64,000 nucleotides of DNA from Clostridium minihomine (GTDB lineage: Bacteria > Bacillota > Clostridia > Oscillospirales > Acutalibacteraceae): positions 372,001-436,000 of the forward strand of contig NZ_OEQH01000001.1 of NCBI RefSeq assembly GCF_900240385.1. Reading direction: 5' to 3'. Each line of letters starts with the position of its first letter. Position 1 is the first letter of the stretch. Shown here piece after piece: positions 32,945 to 42,221 of the stretch. The notes under the pieces are model-generated. The model was not told the origin of the DNA and ran no database searches. It was given only the letters and a program-made list of their open reading frames with translations. Both the position numbers and the translations under genes were made by a program.

Positions 32945-33250
32945 ATGGAGGTATTAAAAGGGGTATTTACCGCTTTTTCCATGTGTTTCGTTCAGCCCAT
33001 GCCCCGCACCCGCTGGAAGCCTGACAGTATGGAATATGTGATGTGTTTTTCCGCTGATTGGTGCGGTTGCCGGCGCCCTGCTTTTTGTGGGTTCGCTTAA
33101 CGGCAGCTGTGGCTTTCGGCGGTTTTTTCTGCTATTGGGGCATTTGCGGGGCCTCACTGTTGTCTATCTTTTTTGCCGAGTGTTATCCTTTGGAAAGGAC
33201 TGAATCGGAATACGGATGCGGTGCTTGTGGCAGGATATCTTTCGATTGAA
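32945..33250 (+). pseudogene. cobS: Remnant of cobS (adenosylcobinamide-GDP ribazoletransferase)
   Basis: ATG 32945 behind GGGGGG opens a frame whose start (FSMCFVQPMPRTRWKPDSME) matches CobS N termini. Near 33045, in a run of T and C, the frame shifts. The next CobS piece (PLIGAVAGALLFVG) continues in another frame, which ends at a TGA near 33202. The conserved GG-HLDG catalytic segment and most of the roughly 250 codons are absent. The gene is broken; cobalamin lower-ligand assembly would need another copy. The family match is from memory. Confidence 0.65.
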
Positions 33251-33282
33251 TAAAGTCGGAATCAAACAGAAGGAGGAGCGGA

Positions 33283-33939
33283 ATGACTGAAAACAAACAG
33301 ATTAGCCAGAGGCGGTTTCAGTGGCGATATTTCGTCTGGTTTGGGTTGGGGGCGGCCTGCTTTCTGATTTCTCAGCCGTTGCTTCGGCTGCCGTTGCTTG
33401 GCCTGTGGGCGCAGACCGGCAGTTACACTTTGTTCAGTGTGGTGTATCCCACAGCGTTTTTTATTCTATTGAGTTTTTCTGCCGGATTATTTGAAGAAGG
33501 ATTTCGATTCTTATTTAAAAAATTTCTGCTTCGTCCTGCGCAGTGTTCCATACTTCAGCCGGTGCTTTTTGGATTGGGACACGGCACAGCAGAAGCGGTT
33601 ATGGTTTTGCTTCCGCTGTTTTTAAGTGGATATTCGGTGGGAGATCTGTGGTTGGGAATTGTAGAACGGGCGCTGGCAATTGTGCTGCACATTGCGTTGA
33701 CGATTTTGGTTTGGAACGGCTTTCAAACCGGGTGGCGGGTTCGCTTTTTGCTGGCGGCGATTGCAGTTCACGGCTTAGTGAACTCGGTTGTTTCTTTGTT
33801 GGTCACAGGGGGACTTGCGACAGTGCAGGCAGAACTGGTTTTTGGCGCAATGGTGCTGGTGATGGCGGTGTATGCATTCCATTCCCGCAAGCTTTATATA
33901 GGAGGAAACCGTGATGAAAAAACAGACAGTGAAACTTAG
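33283..33939 (+). CDS. YhfC-family membrane protein (CPBP-like putative protease)
   Basis: A 218-residue protein with about six membrane segments. Motifs recall intramembrane metalloproteases of the CPBP/YhfC group: FEEGFRFLFKK (about residues 69-79) with paired Glu, FGLGHGTAEA (about 97-106), and a late HGLVNS. Genes of this family often stand next to DUF3887 lipoproteins, as here, where the two overlap. Function in bacteria is not established; processing or protection of membrane proteins is a guess. Confidence 0.75.
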   Translation: MTENKQISQRRFQWRYFVWFGLGAACFLISQPLLRLPLLGLWAQTGSYTLFSVVYPTAFFILLSFSAGLFEEGFRFLFKKFLLRPAQCSILQPVLFGLGHGTAEAVMVLLPLFLSGYSVGDLWLGIVERALAIVLHIALTILVWNGFQTGWRVRFLLAAIAVHGLVNSVVSLLVTGGLATVQAELVFGAMVLVMAVYAFHSRKLYIGGNRDEKTDSET

Positions 33940-34345
33940 AAAATGGCTGACTATCAGCGTTTTGGCAGTCTTTTGTTCAGTTTTGTTTACCGCTTGTGCT
34001 CAGCCGGGTTTATCGGGCGATTTTGATGAAGCGGCGGTAAAATCTGCAGCGAATGAAGTGGTGGAAGCGGTCAACTCCAAGAATAGCGATACGCTTCGCG
34101 AAATGAGCAATGAAACCATGAAAGCTGCTTTGACAGACGAGGCATTGGATTCGGTGTATCAGGCCATTGCTGAGGGTGGAAGCTTTCAGAAAATAACAGA
34201 TTTGTCGGTTGCCGGTGCTTCTGATAAAGAGACCAAAGAAGAATATGCGGTGGCCGTGGCCAAAGCAGAATATGAAAGTAAAAGCTTTGTTTATACGATT
34301 TCATTTTCCAAAGATATGAAGATGGCAGGACTGTATTATAAATAA
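33914..34345 (+). CDS. DUF3887-type lipoprotein
   Basis: A 143-residue exported lipoprotein. The signal peptide ends at a lipobox near residue 25 (FTAC), followed by a DUF3887-like domain (DEAAVKSAANEVVEAVNSKN, about residues 35-54, then a small alpha/beta fold). GGAGGA stands 7 nt before ATG 33914, within the end of the YhfC gene, so the two are coupled. Role unknown; it may act with its membrane neighbour. Confidence 0.75.
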   Translation: MKKQTVKLRKWLTISVLAVFCSVLFTACAQPGLSGDFDEAAVKSAANEVVEAVNSKNSDTLREMSNETMKAALTDEALDSVYQAIAEGGSFQKITDLSVAGASDKETKEEYAVAVAKAEYESKSFVYTISFSKDMKMAGLYYK

Positions 34346-34404
34346 ATGAGCCATTGTATCAATTGGCTGTGAGTTTCTATCTAAGGCCAAACAAGGCAGA
34401 AGAA

Positions 34405-34446
34405 ATACCCAAGCATTTACAAAAAATGCTTGGGTATCTTTTTTTG
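34405..34446. terminator. Terminator between convergent genes
   Basis: A 14-bp perfect stem (ATACCCAAGCATTT with AAATGCTTGGGTAT) and a long T-run on the right side. Confidence 0.92.
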
Positions 34447-34509
34447 CTAGGATTCTCTAATCACAGTTTTTCATTGTTGCCACTTACGCAGAAAGATTCT
34501 TTGTCTTTC

Positions 34510-35562
34510 TTATGTCATGCTTTTTAAGGGAAATGTAATTTGCCAGTCTCCTTCTGTTTTCATTCCAGAGGTTACAAAATGACCATATAGAGCATAGTTT
34601 GAAATTTCATCTTGTGGAATATCAAACACGGATTCGTGGTAAACAATCGAATCGGATTCTAGCTCTTGGTTAGAAAAATAGAAACTGTAATTGCAATTAA
34701 TCACGGTTCCATTTTTATCTTTCAGATATAGAAATCCGTGATTGCCGTTCTCCAAAGGATTTTTTACAGCGGTTTGAACATGCAGTTTTCCGTCCAGATA
34801 GGCAATTCCGGTGAAATCGATTCCATCAACTGGGAATTTGTCCATTGGCTTTGTGGGGATGAGGGCCGGATTGTTTTTAGCATTTGTATTCCTCTTATAA
34901 TCTTTTCCGCCGCCGCCTTTTAATGAAACGCTTTGTGTTTGCCTGGCAGCAGAAATGTCAGAAAGGCTGATTGGAATTTCCACATTCTCATATGTTTTTT
35001 TATGGCTCAAAAATTCCCGTACCGAAAATGTAATTTTATCACCGGTAATATTGTGCTTGCCCCACTCTTCGATAGTAATTAAAAAAGTAGCTGTTTTCGT
35101 GCTGTCTTCATATCCAATCAGTTCGCAATGGGCGGAACTGTCGAACGGCCGGTGAATGGAATAGCTGTCATAAAGATCCGTGCTGCCATCAATGCGATCA
35201 CCGGTTACATCCTGCATGGTAACATAAATTTCAGCTGTGTTTTCATGAATCGAAGCAGAAACGACTTCCATTTTGATGCCGTTACTTTCATCCGATTGTT
35301 GTACCGGCATAAAAAATTGAGCGATACCGGGAGAAACCAGATACATGAGCTGATAGATTGACTCTACATTGGCTGCCAGTGCAGGAACAGACAGCGTCAG
35401 GCAGAGACACAAGGCAACAAGCACTGCAACCGGTTTTCGTAATAACAAAAATTTACGGATATTCCTTTTTTCACTGCCGCTGGCTGTGTGTAAAGTTTTA
35501 TGCAATAGTTCATCGCTTGGATGAATTTGGTCACTCATATGATTATATTTTTCTTTCAACAT
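34510..35562 (-). CDS. DUF4179 membrane protein, likely anti-sigma factor
   Basis: A protein of about 350 residues with a short cytoplasmic N-terminal part (residues 1-42), one membrane helix (VAVLVALCLCLTLSVPALA, about 44-62) and a large extracellular DUF4179 domain. Such proteins pair with ECF sigma factors and hold them at the membrane until a signal arrives. The gene overlaps the sigma gene by 20 bp, and GGAGGAGG precedes ATG 35562. The signal is unknown; cell-envelope stress is the usual theme. Confidence 0.82.
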   Translation of the reverse strand: MLKEKYNHMSDQIHPSDELLHKTLHTASGSEKRNIRKFLLLRKPVAVLVALCLCLTLSVPALAANVESIYQLMYLVSPGIAQFFMPVQQSDESNGIKMEVVSASIHENTAEIYVTMQDVTGDRIDGSTDLYDSYSIHRPFDSSAHCELIGYEDSTKTATFLITIEEWGKHNITGDKITFSVREFLSHKKTYENVEIPISLSDISAARQTQSVSLKGGGGKDYKRNTNAKNNPALIPTKPMDKFPVDGIDFTGIAYLDGKLHVQTAVKNPLENGNHGFLYLKDKNGTVINCNYSFYFSNQELESDSIVYHESVFDIPQDEISNYALYGHFVTSGMKTEGDWQITFPLKSMT

Positions 35563-36043
35563 AGCACCCCTCCTCCAACACGTTTTTAAGCAATCCTCTG
35601 GCACGGGTCAGCTGGGTTCTGACGGTAGAATTTTTTCGGTTTAATAGTTTACTGATTTCTTCAACAGACATCTCTTCGTAATAAAACAGATGAATGACCT
35701 CGCGGTATTTTGCGGGTAATTGTTGCAGCTCATGATAAAGGTCTATATCCTCTTTGGTTTCAAAGGGTAAAGTTTCTTCTAAATGCTCCACTTTTCGTTT
35801 CCATACGGAACCCCATAGTTTTTTGGAACAGTTGATTGTAACTTTGATTAGCCATGCTTTTCGATGCTCTTCATTTTCAAATACCGGGTGTTTTCTGATA
35901 TAACGCAAGAAAACTTCCTGAAAAATTTCATCTGCATCGCATGTTGTTCCTGTTCGGGCAAAAGCCAGACGATAAACCATATCACGATAGAACAGTATCA
36001 CTTCTTCCGCGCAATCATCTGCACGCAATGATTGTGGCTTCAT
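35543..36043 (-). CDS. ECF-type RNA polymerase sigma factor
   Basis: A 166-residue sigma-70 family protein. The region 2 helices hold DADEIFQEVFLRYIRKHP, and region 4 holds YREVIHLFYYEEMSVEEISKLLNRKNSTVRTQLTRAR with the helix-turn-helix. It is the first gene of a two-gene unit with the DUF4179 protein. GGAG precedes the ATG. It probably directs transcription of its own operon and a small regulon under envelope stress. Confidence 0.92.
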   Translation of the reverse strand: MKPQSLRADDCAEEVILFYRDMVYRLAFARTGTTCDADEIFQEVFLRYIRKHPVFENEEHRKAWLIKVTINCSKKLWGSVWKRKVEHLEETLPFETKEDIDLYHELQQLPAKYREVIHLFYYEEMSVEEISKLLNRKNSTVRTQLTRARGLLKNVLEEGCYVERKI

Positions 36044-36261
36044 GTTCGGAATCTCCTTTCACTAGAAACACCCCTGAAACAAGAAAAAAGCTACAGGAAT
36101 AAAGAAAAAATTTAGCGTCCATATACATGTGAAAAAGAACTGTTGGTATGAAGTGTCCTGTATATCAAGATAAAATGATAAATTGGGGGTCATTTTGGGA
36201 ACTTCTGCGCATCATTTTTCTCGATTCCGAATCTTTATTTGTCTTTTACTTTTTGATAAAA
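36044..36261. other. Upstream region of the sigma-factor gene
   Basis: AT-rich, no gene seen. I could not find a convincing ECF promoter (AAC-type -35 and CGTC-type -10) in the leftward direction. Confidence 0.4.
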
Positions 36262-36317
36262 CATAGAATACCCCAACCATAGCATGTGCCAATGATTGGG
36301 GCGGAGTTCTATTTTTA
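36262..36317 (-). terminator. Terminator of metY
   Basis: CCCCAA pairs with TTGGGG around an AT-rich loop, extended by TAGAA/TTCTA. T-rich sequence follows on the leftward side. Confidence 0.65.
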
Positions 36318-36389
36318 TATTATTTGACAGAAGACGTTGGAAGGGATATTCAAATTCTTTGGGGATGAGAAAGAAAAAGGGGCCAAAAA

Positions 36390-37685
36390 TTAGATTGTGT
36401 CCAGAGCCTGCTGCAAATCGTACAGGATATCATCAATATGCTCGGTACCGATAGACAACCGCACCGTGCTGGGGTGAATTCCAGATTCCAGCAGTTCCTG
36501 TTCATTCATCTGAGAATGGGTGGTGCTGGCCGGGTGAATCACCAAAGATTTTACGTCCGCCACATTGGCCAGCAAAGAGAACAGCTGCAAGTTATCAATA
36601 AAGCGGGTGGCTTCTTCTGCGCCGCCTTTTACATCAAAGGTAAAGATGGAACCGGCCCCTTTGGGGAAGTAGCGCTGGTACAAGGCGTGATAGGGGCTGT
36701 CAGGCAATGAAGGGTGGTTCACACGCTCCACTTTGGGGTGATTTTTCAAAAACTCGATGACTTTTAGGCTGTTTTCTACATGGCGCTCCACGCGCAGAGA
36801 GAGCGTTTCCAGCCCTTGCAGAAGCAAAAATGCATTGAAAGGCGAAATGCTGGCGCCGGTATCCCGCAGTAAAATTGCGCGGATTCTGGTAATGAAAGCG
36901 GCAGCTCCTGCGGCACCGGTAAAGCTCAGGCCGTGGTAGCTTTCGGTGGGTTCGGTTAAGGCCGGGAATTTGCCGGAAGCGGCCCAGTCAAATTTGCCGG
37001 AATCGACAATTACACCGCCCAAGGTTGTGCCGTGGCCGCCGATGAATTTAGTGGCGGAATGGATGACGATATCTGCGCCGTATTCAATGGCGCGGAACTG
37101 GCTGGGGGGAGTAAAGGTGCTGTCGATCAAAAGCGGGATTCCGTGGCTGTGAGCGATGGCCGAAATCTTTTCTACTTCGATGATGTTTGAATTGGGGTTG
37201 CCAAGGCTTTCGATGAAGATGGCTTTGGTGTTTTCCTGAATGGCATTTAAAAAGCTGTTTTCTTCATCGGGATCCACAAAGGTTGTGGTGATGCCGTATT
37301 GCGGCAGTGTGTGGGCAAACAGATTGTATGTGCCGCCATAAATGGTTTTGGCAGAAACAATGTGATCGCCGGCCTGTGCAATGTTCAAAATAGAATAAGT
37401 AACTGCCGCCGCGCCAGAGGCCACGGCTAAAGCGGCAATGCCGCCTTCCAAAGCGGCGATTCTCTCTTCAAAAACGCCTTGGGTGCTGTTGGTCAGGCGC
37501 CCATAGATGTTACCGGATTCTGCCAGGCTGAACCGGGCCGCTGCCGTTTTGCTGTCTTTAAACACATAAGAAGTGGTCTGGTAAATGGGAACTGCTCTGG
37601 CGTCTGTGGCCGGATCCGGCTGCTCCTGTCCTGCATGCAGCTGAAGAGTTTCAAATTTCCATGTTCGTTTTTCCTGATTGCTCAT
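36390..37685 (-). CDS. metY: O-acetylhomoserine sulfhydrylase
   Basis: Pyridoxal-phosphate enzyme that makes homocysteine (and acetate) from O-acetylhomoserine and sulfide, in direct sulfur assimilation into methionine. The 431-residue length and the order of motifs fit the MetY branch of the Cys/Met-metabolism family: [20 protein letters not shown] at the start, [18 protein letters not shown], and the PLP lysine in [17 protein letters not shown] leader of about 180 nt with a Cys-rich ORF precedes it, suggesting control by sulfur amino acid supply. Terminator downstream. Confidence 0.94.
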   Translation of the reverse strand: MSNQEKRTWKFETLQLHAGQEQPDPATDARAVPIYQTTSYVFKDSKTAAARFSLAESGNIYGRLTNSTQGVFEERIAALEGGIAALAVASGAAAVTYSILNIAQAGDHIVSAKTIYGGTYNLFAHTLPQYGITTTFVDPDEENSFLNAIQENTKAIFIESLGNPNSNIIEVEKISAIAHSHGIPLLIDSTFTPPSQFRAIEYGADIVIHSATKFIGGHGTTLGGVIVDSGKFDWAASGKFPALTEPTESYHGLSFTGAAGAAAFITRIRAILLRDTGASISPFNAFLLLQGLETLSLRVERHVENSLKVIEFLKNHPKVERVNHPSLPDSPYHALYQRYFPKGAGSIFTFDVKGGAEEATRFIDNLQLFSLLANVADVKSLVIHPASTTHSQMNEQELLESGIHPSTVRLSIGTEHIDDILYDLQQALDTI

Positions 37686-37713
37686 TTTATTTCACTCTTT
37701 CTTTTTTTATTTT

Positions 37714-37803
37714 TTAAAGGGATATGGGCAAAGAAGCGTACGCACAACAGCTGCACATTCGACCATACTCTTTCGGGTGCAAAAATAAAAATCGGAATTT
37801 CAT
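37714..37803 (-). CDS. 29-codon Cys-rich leader ORF upstream of metY
   Basis: ATG 37803 is preceded at 9 nt by GGAAGGAG, the best ribosome site in the leader. The 29-residue peptide starts MKFRFLFLH and has Met16 followed by Cys17, Ser18, Cys19 and Cys20. It ends 28 nt before metY. Cysteine clusters in a leader peptide are the hallmark of ribosome-mediated control by Cys-tRNA supply. No intrinsic terminator is evident after it, so control may act by coupling or Rho instead. Confidence 0.65.
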   Translation of the reverse strand: MKFRFLFLHPKEYGRMCSCCAYASLPISL

Positions 37804-37870
37804 TGCGGATAGCTCCTTCCAAAAATTAAAATAAATTAAACATATATGAATTTGTGATTTGTTGTTTTAC

Positions 37871-37899
37871 AGTATACTTGTAAATCGTGACAAAGTCAA
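37871..37899 (-). promoter_or_regulatory. SigA-type promoter of the leader-metY unit
   Basis: On the minus strand: TTGACT, 17 nt, TATACT. The transcript would start near 37865, about 60 nt before the leader ORF. Confidence 0.8.
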
Positions 37900-37937
37900 T
37901 CTTTAAAAAAGCTAAAATAATAATTTTGAAAAAGAAC

Positions 37938-38915
37938 TCACAGTTCCTTGTCTTTTCCGGTTAGCTTGCGCGCTTTTTCACGGGCGGCGTTCGCCGCCTG
38001 ACGAACCCGCTGAAAGGATTCGGGGCTTTGAATAGAACGCATCCGGGGGAAGGCATTCATCATTCGGCGGTACATCGGATGACTGTCGGATTCCATATAC
38101 TCCTGCTTGTCCCGAAGAAGCCGCAGGTGTTGCCGCAGTTCATCGTTAACCAGTTCCTGAATGGATTCTCGCAGATGATCCAGCCCTTCGATTCTGCTGC
38201 TGTCGGCTTTTAAGCGCAGTTCTTCTACTGCCTGGTGGAAGCTGAGCAGCGTTTCTGACGTTCTTTCTTGGGCTTTGTCCCGAAGTTCATCCAGTGACTG
38301 CTCCAAAGTATTCCGGTTGTTTTCGGCCAAAGCGACGGTGCGCTCTCGAATTTCATCCAAAATCTGCTGCAATTGAGCCAGCTTGCCGTTCATGCGCAAA
38401 ATGCCGATAACGGTAACGGTGCCGTCCAGAATAAAGTATACAAACAGCCCGCCGGCCACAGGGAAGGTGGCTGTGCGCGGGAAAGTCTGCAAAAGCTCTT
38501 GAATGGGCGGGTGCAGAATTTTTAAGACAAATACAGACATTATCCCAAATAGAAAAGAGTTTAAAAGGCACACCCGCCCGTTGATTTGAAACCGATGCTG
38601 GGAATAGTCCCACCAAGAGGTGTGAAAGAGCTTTTCCAGCAGTACGCTGGTCAGGTATTCTAAGGCAGAGGTTAAAAGGACCGCCGCAAAAAACAACAGA
38701 ACCAAATCCAGTGGAAAGGGGTAAAGGGGAATTAACGGCGACAGCGCCCCGATGATGAGCAAAGCGCCGAATCCATACACTGGGCAAAACGGGCCATTTA
38801 AAAAGCCGCGGTTAATCCATCGTTTGGCTGGAACAGAGCAGTAAATACATTCGCAGATCCAGCCGAAGCAGCTGTAAACAGAGAATAATAGGGTAAGATT
38901 GACAAAGGTTGGCAT
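37938..38915 (-). CDS. CmpB-family (PF06541-like) membrane protein with coiled-coil tail
   Basis: A 325-residue protein. The first part (residues 1-175) has about five membrane helices and the family-typical FGWICECIYCSVPAKRWINRGFLNGPFCPVYGFGAL region. The rest (about 180-325) is a charged, probably coiled-coil cytoplasmic domain. The family is named 'putative ABC-transporter type IV', but function is not known. It appears monocistronic, downstream of no close partner. Confidence 0.75.
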   Translation of the reverse strand: MPTFVNLTLLFSVYSCFGWICECIYCSVPAKRWINRGFLNGPFCPVYGFGALLIIGALSPLIPLYPFPLDLVLLFFAAVLLTSALEYLTSVLLEKLFHTSWWDYSQHRFQINGRVCLLNSFLFGIMSVFVLKILHPPIQELLQTFPRTATFPVAGGLFVYFILDGTVTVIGILRMNGKLAQLQQILDEIRERTVALAENNRNTLEQSLDELRDKAQERTSETLLSFHQAVEELRLKADSSRIEGLDHLRESIQELVNDELRQHLRLLRDKQEYMESDSHPMYRRMMNAFPRMRSIQSPESFQRVRQAANAAREKARKLTGKDKEL

Positions 38916-39000
38916 GATAGGACCTCATTATCATAGAATCATTGGGTTGAAAAACGTTATTGTTTTTTTAGTTTAGGGTGTGAAACCCAGTTTGTCAATC

Positions 39001-40554
39001 TTATTTTGCCACGGCCGGCTGGCTGGGATGAATCAAAGAGCGTATCCATTTTATGTCATCCCCCGTTACGCTGCCGCATAACCGCAGAAATCCACAGTAA
39101 AGAATCGGGGTAAGAATCACCTGTAAAATTAAGCACTGATAAGGCAAAAGCAGATGAAAGGGGGAAACCCGCAGCAAAAGTGTTACCAGCGTGACGGCTA
39201 GTGCGGTGCAAAGCAGTGGTTTTAATACCCAGTTTCCCATCTGAATCGGCACACGGGCCACTTTAATCAGCCGGTGGATGCTCAGGCTGGCATTAAAAAT
39301 GGTGCTGAAAAAGACCACCGCGATATACCCTTTCAGTCCCCAAATAGGAATCAGGGAATAAATCAGAATGACGCGCAATGTGGAATCGGACAAATTGTAT
39401 TTGAGCGAACTCATTTGCTGATCCAGTCCTTTCAGGATGCTGTCCACAATGCTGTCCAAATACATCAGCGGAACCAAAGGAGCCAAAATCCGCAAAATAA
39501 TCCCAGTCTGTTCATTTTTGTAAAAAGTCAGCCCGATATCCCGCGAAAAGCCCAGAAAAATCCCCATAATCAAAAAGGAAAACAGTAAAGTCATCTGCAT
39601 GGCCCGCCCGGTCGCCCGAGTAATGGTGCGCTCGCGGCCGGCTGCGTTTGCCTCTGCCATTTCCGGCACCAACAAGGCAGACAAAGCGGACAGCAAAGCG
39701 GCGGGAAAATAAAGCACCGGCATAACCATGCCCTGAATCACACCGTATTGAGCCATGGCGCTTACCGAATCGGCGCCGTTTTTTCTTAGGCCGGTTGGAA
39801 TCAGCAGGTTTTCAATGGTGCTGAGAATGTTGCGGGCCGTATACCCGGTCATAGAGGGCAGCGCAATGCGCAGAATTCCCCAAAGGGCGCCGGAACTGTG
39901 TGTGTGGTGCCCTTTCAGACGGCGGACATCCCAAAAGTATAGAATGCAGTTATAAAGGCAAGAGATCATTTCTCCCGCAGTGGAACCCAGCATTAAAATA
40001 AGGCAGGCAGATTCCAATGTGCCGGGTTTTAAAACAGCAAACAGCGCCACCACAATGCCGATGGTGGCGCATTGCTCCAAAATTTCTGCCGTTGCCGGGC
40101 GCAGAGCCTTGCGCATGGCGATAAAGTAGCCGCGCAGGCTGGCCGAGATCGCCATAAAAGGCAGCCCGGGGGCCAACATCTGCAAAGGGCGGGCCGCAGC
40201 CGGTTCATTTAGCAAAACGGTGGCAATGGGCTGTGCCAGAAAATACAAAGCAGACATCGCCGCAAGGCTGAGGGTTAACGAGCAGGCAATTCCTTTGCGC
40301 ACCGCTCCTTTGGCATACCCGGGATCGTTTTTGGCCATGGCCTCGGCCACCAATCGGGTGACAGCCAGACTGATGCCGGAAGTGGAAATGGTGATTGCCA
40401 AAATAAAGACGGAAAAAATCAACTGGTATAATCCAAGGCCTGCAGCGCCGATATGATCCGAAATAAAGACCCGGTACCCAATGTTTAGCATTCGCATCAA
40501 CATGGAACCGGCTGTGAGAATTAAAGTATTAATCAGGAATATCCGTTTATTCAT
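39001..40554 (-). CDS. SpoVB/MurJ-like polysaccharide flippase
   Basis: A 517-residue integral membrane protein of the MOP superfamily with 12-14 helices. N-terminal features match SpoVB-type proteins (TAGSMLMRMLNIGYRVFISDHIGAAGLGLYQ). Relatives move lipid-linked cell-wall precursors across the membrane, in sporulation cortex synthesis or vegetative growth. GGTGG precedes the ATG. Which process it serves here cannot be told; several paralogues are usual in spore-formers. Confidence 0.85.
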   Translation of the reverse strand: MNKRIFLINTLILTAGSMLMRMLNIGYRVFISDHIGAAGLGLYQLIFSVFILAITISTSGISLAVTRLVAEAMAKNDPGYAKGAVRKGIACSLTLSLAAMSALYFLAQPIATVLLNEPAAARPLQMLAPGLPFMAISASLRGYFIAMRKALRPATAEILEQCATIGIVVALFAVLKPGTLESACLILMLGSTAGEMISCLYNCILYFWDVRRLKGHHTHSSGALWGILRIALPSMTGYTARNILSTIENLLIPTGLRKNGADSVSAMAQYGVIQGMVMPVLYFPAALLSALSALLVPEMAEANAAGRERTITRATGRAMQMTLLFSFLIMGIFLGFSRDIGLTFYKNEQTGIILRILAPLVPLMYLDSIVDSILKGLDQQMSSLKYNLSDSTLRVILIYSLIPIWGLKGYIAVVFFSTIFNASLSIHRLIKVARVPIQMGNWVLKPLLCTALAVTLVTLLLRVSPFHLLLPYQCLILQVILTPILYCGFLRLCGSVTGDDIKWIRSLIHPSQPAVAK

Positions 40555-40685
40555 ATGGCCACCTTTACTATTTCATATTCCAATAGGCTCTAGTCAAATG
40601 TATTCAGGTGCTTGGGAAAAATATGTACAATTTCCCGCAGATCGTGTACAATAAGGTGCAGAACAGAAAGGGGAAACAGGATTCT

Positions 40686-41606
40686 ATGGAATGGACAGAA
40701 GTGACAATTACCGTGCCGGCAAAAGATGTGGATCGAGCGGGCGATATTGCCCAGATGGTCGTGCCTTACGGTATTTATATTGAAGATTACTCCAATTTGG
40801 AACAGGAAGCCTGGGACATTGCTCATATTGATTTGATTGATGAGGAACTGCTTCAAAAGGATCGCACCAAGGCGTTGGTGCATGTTTATATTGATCCGAA
40901 AGAAAATCCGGCGGAAGCCGTGGCGTTTTTGAGCGAACGATACGGGGCGGCGGGAATTTCGTATGAAATTGATACGGCTGCCTGCCAGCAGGAAGACTGG
41001 ATCAATAATTGGAAGAAATATTTTAAGCCCATGCCTGTGGGACAAAAGCTTTTAATCCGCCCCACATGGGAGGATGCGTATGACGCAGGGGATCGTGCGG
41101 TTCTGCATTTAGAGCCGGGGGTAGCTTTTGGAACGGGGACCCACGAAACCACTCGGCTGTGCATGGAGCTTTTGGAAGAATATGTAGCGCCGGGCTGCAC
41201 TATGCTGGATGTGGGCTGCGGCAGCGGAATTCTTTCCATCGCGGCTTTGCTTTTGGGAGCAGAAAAGGCTGTGGGGGTAGACATTGACGAAGCCGGTGTT
41301 CGCACCGCTGTGGAAAATGCACGCATCAATGGATTTACCGATCAGTTTTGCGGAATTCACGGGGATTTGACCGAAAAGGTGCAGGGGCAGTTCGATGTGG
41401 TGGCTGCCAATATCGTGGCAGATGTGATTATTCTTTTGACCAAGGATATCCAGCAGTTTTTAAAGCCCGAAGCGGTTTATCTGATCAGCGGGATTATTGA
41501 CACCCGTGAAGCTGATGTGCTGGCTGTGGTGGAGCAGGATTTTGACATCTTGCAGCGCCGGGAAGAAAAAGGCTGGGTCGCTATGGCGTTAAGGGCGAAA
41601 GGCTGA
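40686..41606 (+). CDS. prmA: Ribosomal protein L11 methyltransferase
   Basis: S-adenosylmethionine-dependent enzyme that methylates L11. The 306-residue protein has an N-terminal substrate-recognition domain (residues 1-95), a linker with PGVAFGTGTHETTRL, and the methyltransferase domain with MLDVGCGSGILSIAA (about 178-192). I use ATG 40686 (MEWTEV), where homologues begin; the ribosome site (AAAGGGG) is rather far. A strong terminator follows. Confidence 0.92.
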   Translation: MEWTEVTITVPAKDVDRAGDIAQMVVPYGIYIEDYSNLEQEAWDIAHIDLIDEELLQKDRTKALVHVYIDPKENPAEAVAFLSERYGAAGISYEIDTAACQQEDWINNWKKYFKPMPVGQKLLIRPTWEDAYDAGDRAVLHLEPGVAFGTGTHETTRLCMELLEEYVAPGCTMLDVGCGSGILSIAALLLGAEKAVGVDIDEAGVRTAVENARINGFTDQFCGIHGDLTEKVQGQFDVVAANIVADVIILLTKDIQQFLKPEAVYLISGIIDTREADVLAVVEQDFDILQRREEKGWVAMALRAKG

Positions 41607-41627
41607 AAGAAAAGAAGTATATAACAA

Positions 41628-41671
41628 AAAGGACCGCTGCTGCAAAACAATTGCAGCAGCGGTCCTTTCAT
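41628..41671 (+). terminator. Terminator of prmA
   Basis: An 18-bp near-perfect stem (AAAGGACCGCTGCTGCAA with TTGCAGCAGCGGTCCTTT) with a 5-nt loop. Confidence 0.9.
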
Positions 41672-41688
41672 AATCATTACAAAAAAGC

Positions 41689-41725
41689 AAAAGCAAACCG
41701 TTGCGACGGTTTGCTTTTGTTTTTT
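41689..41725. terminator. Second, bidirectional terminator
   Basis: AAAAGCAAACCGT pairs with ACGGTTTGCTTTT around TGCG. T-run on the right and A-run on the left, so it also serves the leftward gene at 41724. Confidence 0.9.
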
Positions 41726-42119
41726 ATTTTATTTTGTATACATGACTAATTTGGATATCCTCTTGATAAGACGCAGGCAAAGAGATGTTTTTTGATTCAG
41801 CCATTTCTGCAATCGCTTTTGCAGCACGCTCTTCAATGGTTCCATAATAATTTTGAGAAAGACCATCACTTTGCGGATAGATAGAAGCAACAAAGGTTTG
41901 TGGATTGCCGGTTTGGGTATGGAAGCGATAGGTTGCTTCATAAACCTCTTCGCTTTCCTGTGTTTTACCTAAAAATTGATTCTCATCCTTATAAAATTGA
42001 TTACCGGGTAACTTGGCCAGTTGCGTTTCGTCCAAAGAAAAAATGGAAAACCCCGCGAAATATAAAATAGCAATACTTAGAAAAGAAAAAATAATTCGTT
42101 TTTGCACTTTCTCACACAT
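41724..42119 (-). CDS. Unknown small membrane-anchored protein
   Basis: A 131-residue protein I do not recognise. An N-terminal membrane helix (IIFSFLSIAILYFAGFSIF, about residues 9-27) is followed by a polar, probably extracellular domain. GGAGGG stands 6 nt before ATG 42119, so an earlier in-frame start is rejected. It lies downstream of the histidine kinase gene in the same direction, 100 nt away, and could be part of that operon or its target. Confidence 0.7.
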   Translation of the reverse strand: MCEKVQKRIIFSFLSIAILYFAGFSIFSLDETQLAKLPGNQFYKDENQFLGKTQESEEVYEATYRFHTQTGNPQTFVASIYPQSDGLSQNYYGTIEERAAKAIAEMAESKNISLPASYQEDIQISHVYKIK

Positions 42120-42221
42120 GACAATCCCTCCACTCATTTAGTATTACCATCATAGGGACTTTTTCTCAGTTGTAAATTTACAAACTTCAAATTGTCAAGT
42201 CATTAGCAGAAATCTCTTTCT

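Noticed and set aside
33058-33249. A separate 63-codon gene
   Set aside because: It is a shifted reading frame over the decayed cobS and has no ribosome site.
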